NCBI GenBank assembly: GCA_963818685.1
Contig: CAWFTJ010000007.1
Coordinates: 186,001 to 250,000 of the forward strand
DNA length: 64,000 nt
Reading direction: 5' to 3'
From: CAJCJE01 sp963818685
GTDB taxonomy: Bacteria; Actinomycetota; Actinomycetes; Mycobacteriales; Pseudonocardiaceae
Shown here: positions 26,281 to 35,082 of the stretch, piece by piece
How the letters are laid out: each line of letters starts with the position of its first letter
How positions within the stretch are numbered: the first letter of the stretch is position 1
The notes under the pieces: model-generated
The model's database searches: none
Told to the model about the DNA's origin: nothing
What the model saw: only the letters and a program-made list of their open reading frames with translations
Made by a program: the position numbers and the translations under genes

Positions 26281-26937
26281 TTATCGATTGACCGCCAACT
26301 CGGTGCGGGGCAGCGGCATCGCGGGCTCCGACTCGGCCTCAAGGTGATAGCCGCAGCGCGGGCACACCGGCTCCGCCTCAAGGCTCGGCGCGGTCGACAC
26401 CGGCGCCGCCACGGTCTTGGCCGTGTTCCGAGCGCGCGAGGCGGCCGTGTTGCTGTTCCCGCCGTTCTTGCTGCTCTTTCCGGTGCCGCGACGAGAACGC
26501 CAGGCACGCAGCTCGTCGCGCAGGCCGCGCACGGAAAGGTGCCGCTCGTCAGCGAAGACCAGCCAGCGGTCCTGCTCGTCGGGCTCAAGCGCGGCCAGTT
26601 CCGCGTGATGGCTCCAGGACAGCGTCTCCTTGCGACGGGAGAACTCGAACCGGGACGCCACGTAGGCCATGTTCATCAGGCTCTGCACGTCATAGCCGGT
26701 CACCCGGGCGGCCCGCGAATACTTCTCGCCGAACTTCGCGTTGCCGTAGCTCACCCAGTCGCCGATCCACCACGCGACGCCGCGGCCGATCGAGCCCAGC
26801 CGCTTGCCCTGGTGCAGCCACTCGGCGAATTCCAGGCCCTGCTGTGGTTTCCACGCGACCGGGCTGACCGCCATCTGGCTTCTCAGCTCGACGTTGGCAA
26901 GTTGTGTCTCCTCGTAACATGTGGGTGGTGTCGCCAT
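26281..26937 (-). CDS. LmbU-family pathway-specific transcriptional regulator
   Basis: The ATG at 26937 is preferred, with GGGAG seven bases upstream. The 218-residue protein shows the LmbU/NovE/HmtD core: LEFAEWLHQGKRLGSIGRG, AWWIGDWVSYGNAKFGEKY near 55-75, and SRRKETLSWSHHAELAALE near 105. C-terminal to this, LSVRGLRDELRAWRSRR is followed by a low-complexity Asn/Ser/Ala linker and a CPRCGYHLE segment that may bind zinc. LmbU proteins activate lincomycin, novobiocin and related clusters through an unusual DNA-binding domain. It is the only obvious pathway regulator in the window and is co-directional with the KAS III-like gene. Regulation of the operon at 2153 is inferred. Confidence 0.85.
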   Translation of the reverse strand: MATPPTCYEETQLANVELRSQMAVSPVAWKPQQGLEFAEWLHQGKRLGSIGRGVAWWIGDWVSYGNAKFGEKYSRAARVTGYDVQSLMNMAYVASRFEFSRRKETLSWSHHAELAALEPDEQDRWLVFADERHLSVRGLRDELRAWRSRRGTGKSSKNGGNSNTAASRARNTAKTVAAPVSTAPSLEAEPVCPRCGYHLEAESEPAMPLPRTELAVNR

Positions 26938-27237
26938 CAACAATCTCCCAGACTTCTGGCAATATCCACGAACGAGTGTTCCCAGCAGTGACTTGATCGA
27001 TCAGCTGCTCGCCGTTGCACGATCAGCTTCCTGGAAGACGTCGGCAGTCTGTCCATTCAGCCCCCAGTCGTGCGATGCGTACACCTTCCAACCTGGCCGC
27101 GACGGCGTCAAGCCTCATCGGCAGGCGAACGACCGATCAGAGTAGTCGCGGGCTCGACAAAACGATCCGTCTCAATATGCTGTTCTCTGGAGGGACTTCG
27201 TCGGCTTCCTCACGTTGGTTGTCAGGAAGGAATGGGA
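26938..27237. promoter_or_regulatory. Divergent promoter region of LmbU-type regulator and acyl-CoA dehydrogenase
   Basis: About 300 bp without a gene. The repeated TGATCGATCAG / ACGATCAGC stretch near 26995-27030 and the GGAAGG Shine-Dalgarno (27225-27230) for the ATG at 27238 are visible. No clear -35/-10 pair was identified. Confidence 0.5.
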
Positions 27238-29089
27238 ATGGGGCACTACCGGGCCAACGTCCGTGACCTGGAGTTCAATCTCTTCGAGGTGTTCAACATT
27301 GCGCAACGGCTTGGTGTCCATCCATTTGACCAGGCCGATTCGGACTCCGTTCGCGCGGTGCTTGCCGCGTTGGCGGAATTGGCCACCGGCCCACTGACCG
27401 AATCTTTCGTCGATGCTGACCGCAACCCTCCGGTTTTTGATTCGCGGACACATTCCGTCAGGCTTCCTGAGACGCTGAAAAGCGCCTACCGGCAACTGTG
27501 GGCTGGCGAGTGGCACCGGCTGAGCCTGCCGGCCGAACTCGGCGGTCTCGGCCTGCCGCCGAGCGTGCAGTGGGCAGCGGCCGAACTGCTGCTCGGCGCG
27601 AACTCCCCGCTGTACCTGTACTTCTGCGCGGCGCCGAACTGCGCGGCCGTGCTGAACGCGGCTTGGCACGCCGGAGCAGAAGCGCTGGGCCAGGCTGATG
27701 ATCGAGCGCGGCTGGGGCGCGACCATGGTGCTCACCGAGCCGGACGCCGGTTCGGACGTTGGCGCCGGCCGGACCAAGGCAGTGTTGCAGGAGGACGGCA
27801 GCTGGCACCTTGATGGTGTCAAGCGCTTCATCACCTCCGGTGACCAGGACATCACCGAGAACATCATGCATCTGGTACTCGCTCGGCCCGAAGGCCAAGG
27901 GGTGGAAACGAAACCGGGTAGCAAGGGCCTGAGCGTGTTCGTGGTGCCGAAGTTCCTGTTCGACACCAGGACCGGCGAACCGGGTGAGCGCAACGGGGTG
28001 TTCGCGACGGCGCTGGAGCACAAGATGGGACTGCGTGGCTCGGCGACGTGCGAGCTGACCTTCGGTCGGCACGGGATACCGGCGCGCGGGTTCCTCCTCG
28101 CCGACAAACACGATGGTATGGCGCAGATGTTCCAGGTCATCGAATGGGCGCGGATGACCGTTGGTACGAAGGCGATCGGCACGCTGTCCACCGGTTACCT
28201 CAACGCGCGTGACTATGCCAAGGAGCGGGTGCAGGGGGCGGACCTGCCGCAGATGGCGGACAAGACCGCGCCCAGGGTCACCATCACCCACCACCCGGAC
28301 GTGCGCCGCAGCCTGATGTTGCAGAAGGCCTACGCCGAGGGCCTGCGCGCGGTCTACATCTACACCGCGACCTTCCAGGACCAGATCGCCGCGGGCGAGG
28401 GTGACGTGGCATTGGCGGAGCGGGTCAACGACCTGCTGCTGCCGATCGTCAAGGGCGTCGGCTCGGAGCGGGCCTACGAGCAGCTGGCCCAGTCCCTGCA
28501 GACCCTCGGCGGGTCCGGATTCCTCCAGGACTATCCGATCGAGCAGTACATCCGCGACTCCAAGATCGACTCGCTGTACGAGGGCACCACGGCCATCCAG
28601 TCGCTGGACTTCTTCTTCCGCAAGATCATCCGCGACAAGGGCCAGGCACTGGGCTACCTGGCCGGCGAGATCAGCACGTTCCTGGAGTCCGAGGCCGGCA
28701 ACGGCCGGCTCAAGGAGGAACGCGCGCTGCTCAAGCAGGCGCTGGAGGACGTGCAGGGCATGCTCGGCGCGATGGTCGGCTTCCTCACCTCCGCCCAGGA
28801 GGACACCGCCAACCTCTACAAGGTCGGCCAGAACACGGTGCGGCTGCTGATGAGCGTGGGTGATCTGCTGGTCGGCTGGCTGTTGCAGCGCCAAGCCGAG
28901 GTGGCGCTGGCCAAGCTGGACGCCAACCTCTCCGCCCGCCCCTCCACCAAGGATGCCGCGTTCTACCAGGGCAAGCTCGCGGTCGCGTCGTTCTTCGCCA
29001 AGACCGTGCTGCCGGAACTGTCCGCGCGGCGCAAGGTCGTGGAGACCACCGACAACAGCCTGATGGACGTGGACGAAGCCGCGTTCTGA
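27238..29089 (+). CDS. Acyl-CoA dehydrogenase (FadE5/DmdC-like, long form), one +1 frameshift
   Basis: The ATG at 27238 follows GGAAGG and opens GHYRANVRDLEFNLFEVF, typical of the 600-residue FadE5/DmdC group. Up to about 27660 the protein reads in frame 1 (LSLPAELGGLGLPPSVQWA). It then continues in frame 2 as GTPEQKRWARLMIERGWG and LTEPDAGSDVG, the FAD-contact motif. Removing one G in the GCGGCTT stretch near 27661 joins the halves into a 617-residue enzyme of normal length. The catalytic Glu lies in SLYEGTTAIQ. The enzyme should introduce an alpha,beta double bond into an acyl-CoA. It could supply precursors for the nearby lipid pathway or belong to general beta-oxidation. The frameshift is probably a sequence error. 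Confidence 0.85.
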
Positions 29090-29096
29090 ATGGGCG

Positions 29097-29134
29097 CGCA
29101 CGCAGTTCTCCCGACGACGGGAGAAGCGCGTGCG
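29097..29134. promoter_or_regulatory. Two-part hairpin between acyl-CoA dehydrogenase and methyltransferase
   Basis: The inner arms TTCTCCCG/CGGGAGAA (29106-29125) are extended by the outer arms CGCACGC/GCGTGCG after a 2x2 internal loop. The core matches the hairpin at 1954-1973 in all but one loop base. No T tract follows. It may be an operator or a transcriptional pause site. Confidence 0.6.
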
Positions 29135-29176
29135 TGCCTTGGCCCCCAAAAAGGGGCGGTGGTAGCTTCCGCACGT

Positions 29177-30010
29177 ATGACCACACAGACGAGTAGTCCG
29201 GTGCCCATTGAAGTCGGCCGTCTCTACGACACGTTCAACGACACCGAGACACTCCACTTTGGATACTGGGAGACCCCGGAGCCGGACGATTCCATTGAAG
29301 AGGCCGCGCCTCGGCTCACCGACCAGGTGATCAACCGGCTCGACGTCAAGCCCGGCCAGCGTGTGCTCGATGCGGGTTGTGGCATCGGTGAACCGGCCAT
29401 CCGGGTCGCCAAGCAGACCGGTGCGAACATCGTCGGCGTCACCGTGAGCAATGAGCAGGTCCGCCGCGCCGCCGCGCTCGCGGAGAAGTCGGGTGTGAGT
29501 GACAAGGTCAGTTTCCAGTTCGCCGACGCGATGAACCTGCCGTTCGATGACAACTCCTTCGATGCCGCGTACGCGCTGGAATCCATCATTCACATGGACC
29601 GGGCCACCGCATTGCGCGAATTCCGCCGCGTCGTGCGTCCCGGCGGGAACATCGTGTTCACCGACCTGTTCGCACGGGCGCCAAAGCCGGTCGACAAGCC
29701 GTCGGTCATCGACCAGCTCGTCGCGCTGTGGCTGCTCAGCGAGCCCATCGCCATCAGGGACTACGGCCCGGTCGTTTTCGAGGCCGGTCTGCAACTTCGT
29801 GAGGTCAAGGACATCACCGACCAGGTCTTCGGCCGCGCGCTGCGCAAGTTCGCCGATCGGCTGCGCAATCAGGACACCACCTCCATTCCAGCGGAGATCA
29901 TCAACCGCCTTGAGACCGACCAGAACCTGCAACTCGCGCAGTTCATGGAGGACCTCGTCGCCTCGCCGGAACTCGGCTACCTCATCGTGTCGGCCAAGAA
30001 CCTGAAGTAG
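29177..30010 (+). CDS. Class I SAM-dependent methyltransferase (UbiE/RebM-like)
   Basis: A 277-residue protein from ATG 29177. The SAM-binding motif I is RVLDAGCGIGEPAIRVA near 68-84, with IVGVTVSNEQVRRAA (motif II), DAMNLPFDDNSFDAAYALE (post-motif) and FRRVVRPGGNIVFTDLFARA. YDTFNDTETLHFGYWE at the N-terminus is typical of small-molecule C- or O-methyltransferases of natural-product clusters, such as the RebM and geranyl diphosphate methyltransferase relatives. It lies 87 bp after the acyl-CoA dehydrogenase, separated by a strong hairpin, and converges on the P450. It may act on the polyketide product; substrate unknown. Confidence 0.87.
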   Translation: MTTQTSSPVPIEVGRLYDTFNDTETLHFGYWETPEPDDSIEEAAPRLTDQVINRLDVKPGQRVLDAGCGIGEPAIRVAKQTGANIVGVTVSNEQVRRAAALAEKSGVSDKVSFQFADAMNLPFDDNSFDAAYALESIIHMDRATALREFRRVVRPGGNIVFTDLFARAPKPVDKPSVIDQLVALWLLSEPIAIRDYGPVVFEAGLQLREVKDITDQVFGRALRKFADRLRNQDTTSIPAEIINRLETDQNLQLAQFMEDLVASPELGYLIVSAKNLK

Positions 30011-30026
30011 CGCACGACCGCCAACA

Positions 30027-30056
30027 GTGGGGCCATCCCGATCGGGATGGCCCCAC
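30027..30056. terminator. Bidirectional terminator, perfect 30-bp palindrome
   Basis: Arms GTGGGGCCATCCCGA and TCGGGATGGCCCCAC form a perfect palindrome between the convergent methyltransferase and P450 genes. There is no T run, as is usual for high-GC actinomycete terminators. Confidence 0.8.
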
Positions 30057-30063
30057 GTCGTTG

Positions 30064-31431
30064 TCAGCCTTTCCTCGCTGCGACAACGCAGCGCACCTCG
30101 CCCGTGGGCGCCAGCGAGATACCCGCGGCCACCGGCACGTTTGTTTCCACCACCGTCAACTCGAAGGCGTTGACCACACTCGCCAGCGCGATGGTCAGCT
30201 CCAGCATGGAGAAGTGCTGGCCGATGCACGAGCGCGGGCCGGCGCCGAACGGGAACCAGGCGAACCGGTGCCGCGCGGCCTCCCGCTCTGGCAGGAACCG
30301 CTCCGGGTCGAACCGCTCCGGGTCGGGCCAGAACTCCGGGTGCCGGTGCGTCACCCACGGTATCGTCCACGCCGCCGAACCAGGCGGAATGTGATACCCG
30401 TTGATCTCGTCGCCGGTTGGCGTGAGCCGGCTCACCAGCGGGATCGACGGGTAGAGCCGCATCGTCTCCTTGAGCACCATCTTCAGGTACGGCAGCCGCT
30501 CCAGGTCCTCAGCGGTGGGCGCCCGGCCGTCAAGCACCGACGACACCTCGGCATACGCGCGTTCCTGGCAGTCCGGGTGCGCGGAGAGCAGATGCACGGC
30601 GAACATGAGCACGGTCGCTGTCGTCTCGTGGCCGGCGAGCATGAACAGCAGTACCTGGTCGCGGACCTGCTCGTCGTCGAAGGCGAGCTGATCGTCCGCG
30701 CGTGCCCGCAACATCAGGCCGACGAAATCACGGTTGGCCTCACCCTGTTCGCGGTGACCGGCGATGATCCGGTCGCAGACCGCGTACAGCCTGCGCTTGG
30801 CCTCTGCCGCCTTCCGATTGCCCGGTGTCGGCCAGGTCTGCGGCACCCGGACGGGAGAAAGGCCCCTTGTCATGATGTAGTTGTTGAGGACGGGAAAGTT
30901 CTGCTGGATGGCATCGATCGCGGGACCGAGTTCGTCACCGAAAAGGATCCGTCCGACCACCTGCAACGCCAGTTCGCCGATGTCGTGGCGCAGGTCGACG
31001 ACGCCGTCCTCGGCATGGCGCCAACGCCGAATGACCCGCTCGGTCTCCTCGGCCATGATCTCCGCGTAGCCGTTGACCCGCTTCGGGGTGAACAGCGGCT
31101 GAAGCACCCGCCGCTGGTAGCGCCAGTCCTCGTCCTGCGCGACGACGAGCCCGTTGCCCATCACCTCGCGCATTTCCTGCCAGTGCGGGTTGTCCTTGCG
31201 ATAGGTCGACTCACGGGTCGCCAGGACGCGCTGCACTCCGTCGGGGTGGAAGACCCCGTAGAAGCTGGTGCGCAGGCCGGGCGGACCCGCGCTGACGAAC
31301 ACAACGTCGCCGTGCTCGCGCTGCGCCCGGACGAAGGTGCCCAGCGCGTCGCGCCTGAGTTCCGTCGCTGACCCCATGAACCGGCTGCCGGGCAGGCTGG
31401 GCGGTTTCCCAGGTATCGCCGTCACGGTCAT
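30064..31431 (-). CDS. Cytochrome P450
   Basis: A 455-residue soluble P450. The I-helix oxygen-binding motif is AGHETTA near 255, the K-helix ExxR is KETMR near 315, and the PERF region is PERFDPERFLPE. The heme-ligand loop is FGAGPRSCIGQHF with Cys402. It lacks a membrane anchor and looks like the fatty-acid and terpene hydroxylase P450s of actinomycetes. It converges on the methyltransferase across a terminator and is divergent from the aldolase. No ferredoxin gene is adjacent, so it must borrow redox partners. It could hydroxylate the lipid-polyketide product, but it may equally belong to a separate function. Confidence 0.9.
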   Translation of the reverse strand: MTVTAIPGKPPSLPGSRFMGSATELRRDALGTFVRAQREHGDVVFVSAGPPGLRTSFYGVFHPDGVQRVLATRESTYRKDNPHWQEMREVMGNGLVVAQDEDWRYQRRVLQPLFTPKRVNGYAEIMAEETERVIRRWRHAEDGVVDLRHDIGELALQVVGRILFGDELGPAIDAIQQNFPVLNNYIMTRGLSPVRVPQTWPTPGNRKAAEAKRRLYAVCDRIIAGHREQGEANRDFVGLMLRARADDQLAFDDEQVRDQVLLFMLAGHETTATVLMFAVHLLSAHPDCQERAYAEVSSVLDGRAPTAEDLERLPYLKMVLKETMRLYPSIPLVSRLTPTGDEINGYHIPPGSAAWTIPWVTHRHPEFWPDPERFDPERFLPEREAARHRFAWFPFGAGPRSCIGQHFSMLELTIALASVVNAFELTVVETNVPVAAGISLAPTGEVRCVVAARKG

Positions 31432-31501
31432 GCGCCCGACCGTAACAGCAGCGTGAGCGCGGTAACAACGTGTTGGGAAGCCAGGAAATTCCTGCCCGGA
31501 C

Positions 31502-31516
31502 TGGGATCTGTTCCCA
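31502..31516. promoter_or_regulatory. Probable LacI-type operator upstream of the aldolase
   Basis: The sequence TGGGATCTGTTCCCA is an inverted repeat (TGGGA/TCCCA) in the P450-aldolase divergent region. It resembles the perfect palindrome TGGGAACGTTCCCA at 43601-43614 downstream of the LacI gene, so the same repressor may control both. Confidence 0.5.
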
Positions 31517-31623
31517 GCCTGGCTGGGATTGTTGCGAGATCAATCAGCAGCTCAAGTGGACAGACGAACGCGAGCGGCGCCGTCCACCATGCGGTTCGGC
31601 CTCCTCCGAGGCATAGTCGAGCC

Positions 31624-32484
31624 ATGCCGACCCTCGATGCACTGGCCCTGACCTCGGACTGTTTCGCCATGATCGCCATGGATCAGCGGGAAAGCCTGCG
31701 CCAGATGTTGGCGGCGGCAGGCCGCGAACACACCGACGCCGACCTGGTCGACGTCAAGCTCGCGGTTGCCGAGGAGCTGTCCTGCGCCGCGTCCGGGTTT
31801 CTCATCGACGACGAGTTCGGCTTCGGTCCCGTCCTGCGCTCCGGCGCGCTGCCGCCGAGGTGTGGGCTGATCCTCGCCGCGGACGTGCTCCACCAACCAC
31901 CCGGCCACCCGGTCGAGGATACCGACCTGTCCGATGAGCTGCTGCGCACCGCCGCGGCCTCGGATCGGACGTGCGCGGCGAAGCTGCTGATCATGTGGCG
32001 GGAAGACGGCGACAACGATCGGCGGGTCGGCATTGCCCACCGCTTCGTCACGCGCTGCCGCGAACTCGGGCTGATCAGCGTGCTCGAAGGGGTCGCGGTG
32101 GTCGCGGACGAGCGCGACCGGGACGGCGCCGTCCGCGACGCCGCGCGCGAACTCGGCGGACTGGTGCCCGATCTGTACAAGGCCCAGGTGCCCCGCCGTG
32201 GCCTCGGCACCGATGCCGAACTCGATGCCGCCTGCGCGAGGTTGGCCTCGGTGCTGACCGTGCCATGGGTGGTGTTGTCCAACGGGGTCGCGCTGCCGGA
32301 CTTCCCGCGCGGCGTCGAGGCGGCCTGTCGCGCCGGTGCGTCCGGCATGCTCGCGGGCCGCGCGCTCTGGTCGGACGCGCTGTCCGCGCCGGACCTGCGT
32401 GGCTACCTGCGCGCGCACTGCCTGCCCCGGTTACGCCGGCTGGTGGAGATCGTCGAGGCCAACGCGCGACCCTGGTGCACCTGA
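31624..32484 (+). CDS. Class I aldolase, LacD/YihT-like
   Basis: A 286-residue TIM-barrel aldolase from ATG 31624. It starts LALTSDCFAMIAMDQRESLRQML, matching the DQR start of tagatose-1,6-bisphosphate and sulfofructose-phosphate aldolases. The Schiff-base lysine is in LVPDLYKAQVPRRG near 190. It should cleave a phosphorylated ketose into a triose phosphate and a second C3 or C4 fragment. With the ROK kinase and SIS isomerase further along the locus, it could complete a kinase-isomerase-aldolase route. A TTA leucine codon occurs at 32431. The exact sugar is not readable from sequence. Confidence 0.78.
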   Translation: MPTLDALALTSDCFAMIAMDQRESLRQMLAAAGREHTDADLVDVKLAVAEELSCAASGFLIDDEFGFGPVLRSGALPPRCGLILAADVLHQPPGHPVEDTDLSDELLRTAAASDRTCAAKLLIMWREDGDNDRRVGIAHRFVTRCRELGLISVLEGVAVVADERDRDGAVRDAARELGGLVPDLYKAQVPRRGLGTDAELDAACARLASVLTVPWVVLSNGVALPDFPRGVEAACRAGASGMLAGRALWSDALSAPDLRGYLRAHCLPRLRRLVEIVEANARPWCT

Positions 32485-32652
32485 CCGGTTTGTCATGTTT
32501 CGTTTCGTGCGATGTGGTATCGATGTCACACGCCTGATTAGGCGCAAGGGAGGTCGCCGAGCTGCGTTTGCCCAGATGAGACGGCTATGATCGATACAGC
32601 TCTTGTGTGCGCCTGCCCGCTGGTTTACCGTCCGGGTGGTAATGATTCCAGG

Positions 32653-32681
32653 TTGACGCAGCAGGTGTGCTGCGGTACGAC
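32653..32681 (+). promoter_or_regulatory. Putative promoter of the ABC transporter operon with embedded dyad
   Basis: TTGACG (32653-32658) and TACGAC (32676-32681) are separated by exactly 17 bp. The spacer carries most of a hairpin, GCAGCA-GGTG-TGCTGC at 32658-32673, a good position for a repressor operator. The GTG start follows at 32715. Confidence 0.5.
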
Positions 32682-32714
32682 CTCGCCACATCGCCGTGGA
32701 AGGGGTACCCCCCT

Positions 32715-34079
32715 GTGAACAGAAGGCATGCCGCCATCGCAGCCCTCGTCGTCGCTCCGCTGCTCGTCGTGGCCGCCTGCGGCTCCGGTGGAAGTGGGGG
32801 AGCCCCGGCCGCGAGCGGGAACTTCAGCACAACGCCGTCCGGCACGCTCAACGCGTGGGCCTTCGACAACGCCGACGACGTCGGCAAGGCGCGGATGGAC
32901 AACGTCGCCCAGCAGCTGAAGAACGTCAAGATCGCCTACGACCAGACCGGCTTCAACGCGCAGAAGTTCACCACCCGGCTGGCCAGCGGGAACGTTCCGG
33001 ACATCGTCCAGATGGACCGGCAGTATGTGGCGACCTACGCGGCGCAGGGCCTGATCATGCCGCTGGACAAGTGTTTCTCCGCGCACAACGTCGACCCGCA
33101 CACCCAGTTCTACCCCTCGGTGCTCACCGACGTGACCTACAAGAACCAGATCTGGGGAGTGCCGCAGTTCTACCAGCCGCCCGCGATCATCCTGAACAAG
33201 AACGTGATGAACGCGGCCGGTGTCACCGACAGCCAGATCGACACCTCGAAGCCGTCCGTCCTGCTCGCCGCGATCGCCAAGATGTACAAGCAGAGTGGTG
33301 GCGTGCCGACCGTTCTCGGGTTCGACCCGCAGGCCACCGGCGAGTCCAACCTCTGGATTCTCGGACTTGGCGGCCAACTCGTCGACAAGAACGGCGCGCC
33401 GACGCTGGACAACGCGGCCAATGTCTACCCGCTGCAACTGCTCAAGCAGATCACCGACGCGCAGGGCGGCTACGCCAAGCTCAAGAGCTTCAGTGACTCC
33501 TTCGACTTCTTCGGTGCCAACAACCAGTACGTGAAGAACCAGGTCGGCGCCGAGATCGACGCACAGTACTACCCGAACGTGCTCGCGCCGTACAAGAACC
33601 AGATCTCGATCGAGGCCGTTCCCTTCCGCGACCGCCAGGACAAGCCGATCACGGTGGCCGGTGGCCAGGCATTCGTCATCCCGGCGAAGGCCGCCAATCC
33701 CTCGGCCGCGTGCGCCTGGGCCGTCGACGTGACCGACCAGCAGAACTGGATGTACGCGGCGGACGCGCGGGCCAAGACGTTGGCCGGCAACGGTGGCATC
33801 AACACCGGGCTGTTCACCGGTTCACCCGCGGCAGACAAGGCCATCCGCGCCCAGTACGTCAAGCCGAGCGGCGACGCCGGTTTCGACAAGACCATCGCGA
33901 CCTACTACGACGTGGTCGGCGACGGGGTGAGCGTGGGCGCGTCACCGGCGGGCCAGGAGATCCAGACCGCGTTGGCCAACGCCATCACCGCGACGCTGCT
34001 CGGCCAGCAGAGCCCGCAACAGGCGTTGGCCGCCGCGCAGCAGGCAGCGATGCGCGCCTACAACACCGCGGCGCACTGA
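32715..34079 (+). CDS. ABC sugar transporter, substrate-binding lipoprotein
   Basis: The GTG at 32715 is the start, with GGAAGGGG upstream. The 454-residue protein has a lipoprotein signal NRRHAAIAALVVAPLLVVAAC with lipobox Cys22 and a Gly/Ser-rich linker. The mature part fits the family 1 extracellular solute-binding proteins (MalE/UgpB type): IVQMDRQYVATYAAQGLIMPL, then YKNQIWGVPQFYQPPAIILN, the usual test-and-bind region. It would capture an oligosaccharide outside the membrane and deliver it to the two permeases encoded next. The binding site is rich in aromatic residues, as expected for sugars. Confidence 0.92.
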   Translation: MNRRHAAIAALVVAPLLVVAACGSGGSGGAPAASGNFSTTPSGTLNAWAFDNADDVGKARMDNVAQQLKNVKIAYDQTGFNAQKFTTRLASGNVPDIVQMDRQYVATYAAQGLIMPLDKCFSAHNVDPHTQFYPSVLTDVTYKNQIWGVPQFYQPPAIILNKNVMNAAGVTDSQIDTSKPSVLLAAIAKMYKQSGGVPTVLGFDPQATGESNLWILGLGGQLVDKNGAPTLDNAANVYPLQLLKQITDAQGGYAKLKSFSDSFDFFGANNQYVKNQVGAEIDAQYYPNVLAPYKNQISIEAVPFRDRQDKPITVAGGQAFVIPAKAANPSAACAWAVDVTDQQNWMYAADARAKTLAGNGGINTGLFTGSPAADKAIRAQYVKPSGDAGFDKTIATYYDVVGDGVSVGASPAGQEIQTALANAITATLLGQQSPQQALAAAQQAAMRAYNTAAH

Positions 34080-34107
34080 CGCGGGCGCAAGCGAGCGAGG
34101 CGGTCGG

Positions 34108-35082
34108 ATGAGCCAGAACATCGCGCCGGGCGGCGTATCCGCGATACGCGAAGGCACCTCGTCGGTCAAGGCGTCCAAGCCGAGGAAGTACAACCGGCGC
34201 GAGGCGTTGGCCGGCTACGCGTTCATCATGCCGTGGGTCATCGGGTTCGTCATCTTCACCGCGGGCACCATGATCTACAGCCTTGTCATCTCCTTCACCC
34301 ACTACAACCTGGCGACCAATTCGGTGACGCCGGCCGGGGCCAGCAACTACCAGGCACTGCTCAGCGACCCGATGGTGCGCACGTCGCTTGGCAACACGCT
34401 GTTCTACGCGGTGCTCGCGGTGCCGCTGGAGATCTGCGTCGCGTTGTTGCTTGCCGGTCTGCTCAGCAGGGTCGGCCGGGGAGCGGGTATCTTCCGGACA
34501 ATCTACTATCTGCCGAAGATGACCCCGATGGTGGCGACCGCGTCGATGTTCCTGTTGCTGCTCAACGGAAACACCGGCGCGATCAACAAGGCGCTCTCGG
34601 CCATCGGCATTCAGGGGCCGCAGTGGCTCGTCGACCCGGCGTGGGCGAAACCGTCCATCGTGCTCATCACGTTGTGGGGCGTTGCCGGCACGATGGTCAT
34701 CTTCCTGGCCGCGCTGAAGAACGTGCCGACCGACCTGTACGAGGCGGCGTCGCTGGACGGTGCCGGACCGGTGCGCAAGTTCTTCTCCATCACCCTGCCG
34801 ATGATCTCCGGTGCGGTGTTCTTCAACGTCATCGTGCTCACCATCGCCGCATTCCAGGTGTTCGACCAGGTGTACCTGCTGTTCTGGCGGGACCAGAGCA
34901 ACGCATCGCCCGACTCCGCGCTGTTCTACGCGATCTACCTGTTCCAGCAGGCTTTCCAGCAGTTCAACTTCGGTTTCGCGGCCGCGATGGCCTGGCTGCT
35001 GTTCGTGATCCTGATCGTGCTCACCCTCATCCAGGTGAAGGTCGGCAACCGGTTCGTGTACTACGAGGGAGGTGACCGATGA
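34108..35082 (+). CDS. ABC sugar transporter permease (MalF/UgpA type)
   Basis: A 324-residue inner-membrane protein with about six transmembrane segments, the first at LAGYAFIMPWVIGFVIFTAG. The EAA loop that contacts the ATPase is YEAASLDGAGPVRKFFSITLP near 215-235. It lies 28 bp after the binding protein and overlaps the second permease by 4 bp. No ATPase gene is present in the operon, so a shared MsiK-type ATPase encoded elsewhere must drive it. Confidence 0.93.
   Translation: MSQNIAPGGVSAIREGTSSVKASKPRKYNRREALAGYAFIMPWVIGFVIFTAGTMIYSLVISFTHYNLATNSVTPAGASNYQALLSDPMVRTSLGNTLFYAVLAVPLEICVALLLAGLLSRVGRGAGIFRTIYYLPKMTPMVATASMFLLLLNGNTGAINKALSAIGIQGPQWLVDPAWAKPSIVLITLWGVAGTMVIFLAALKNVPTDLYEAASLDGAGPVRKFFSITLPMISGAVFFNVIVLTIAAFQVFDQVYLLFWRDQSNASPDSALFYAIYLFQQAFQQFNFGFAAAMAWLLFVILIVLTLIQVKVGNRFVYYEGGDR

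Noticed and set aside
27458..30370. Long open frame of 970 codons on the minus strand
   Set aside because: It is antisense to the acyl-CoA dehydrogenase and methyltransferase, gives Arg/Gly/His-rich low-complexity protein without domains, and reflects high GC3 of the real genes.
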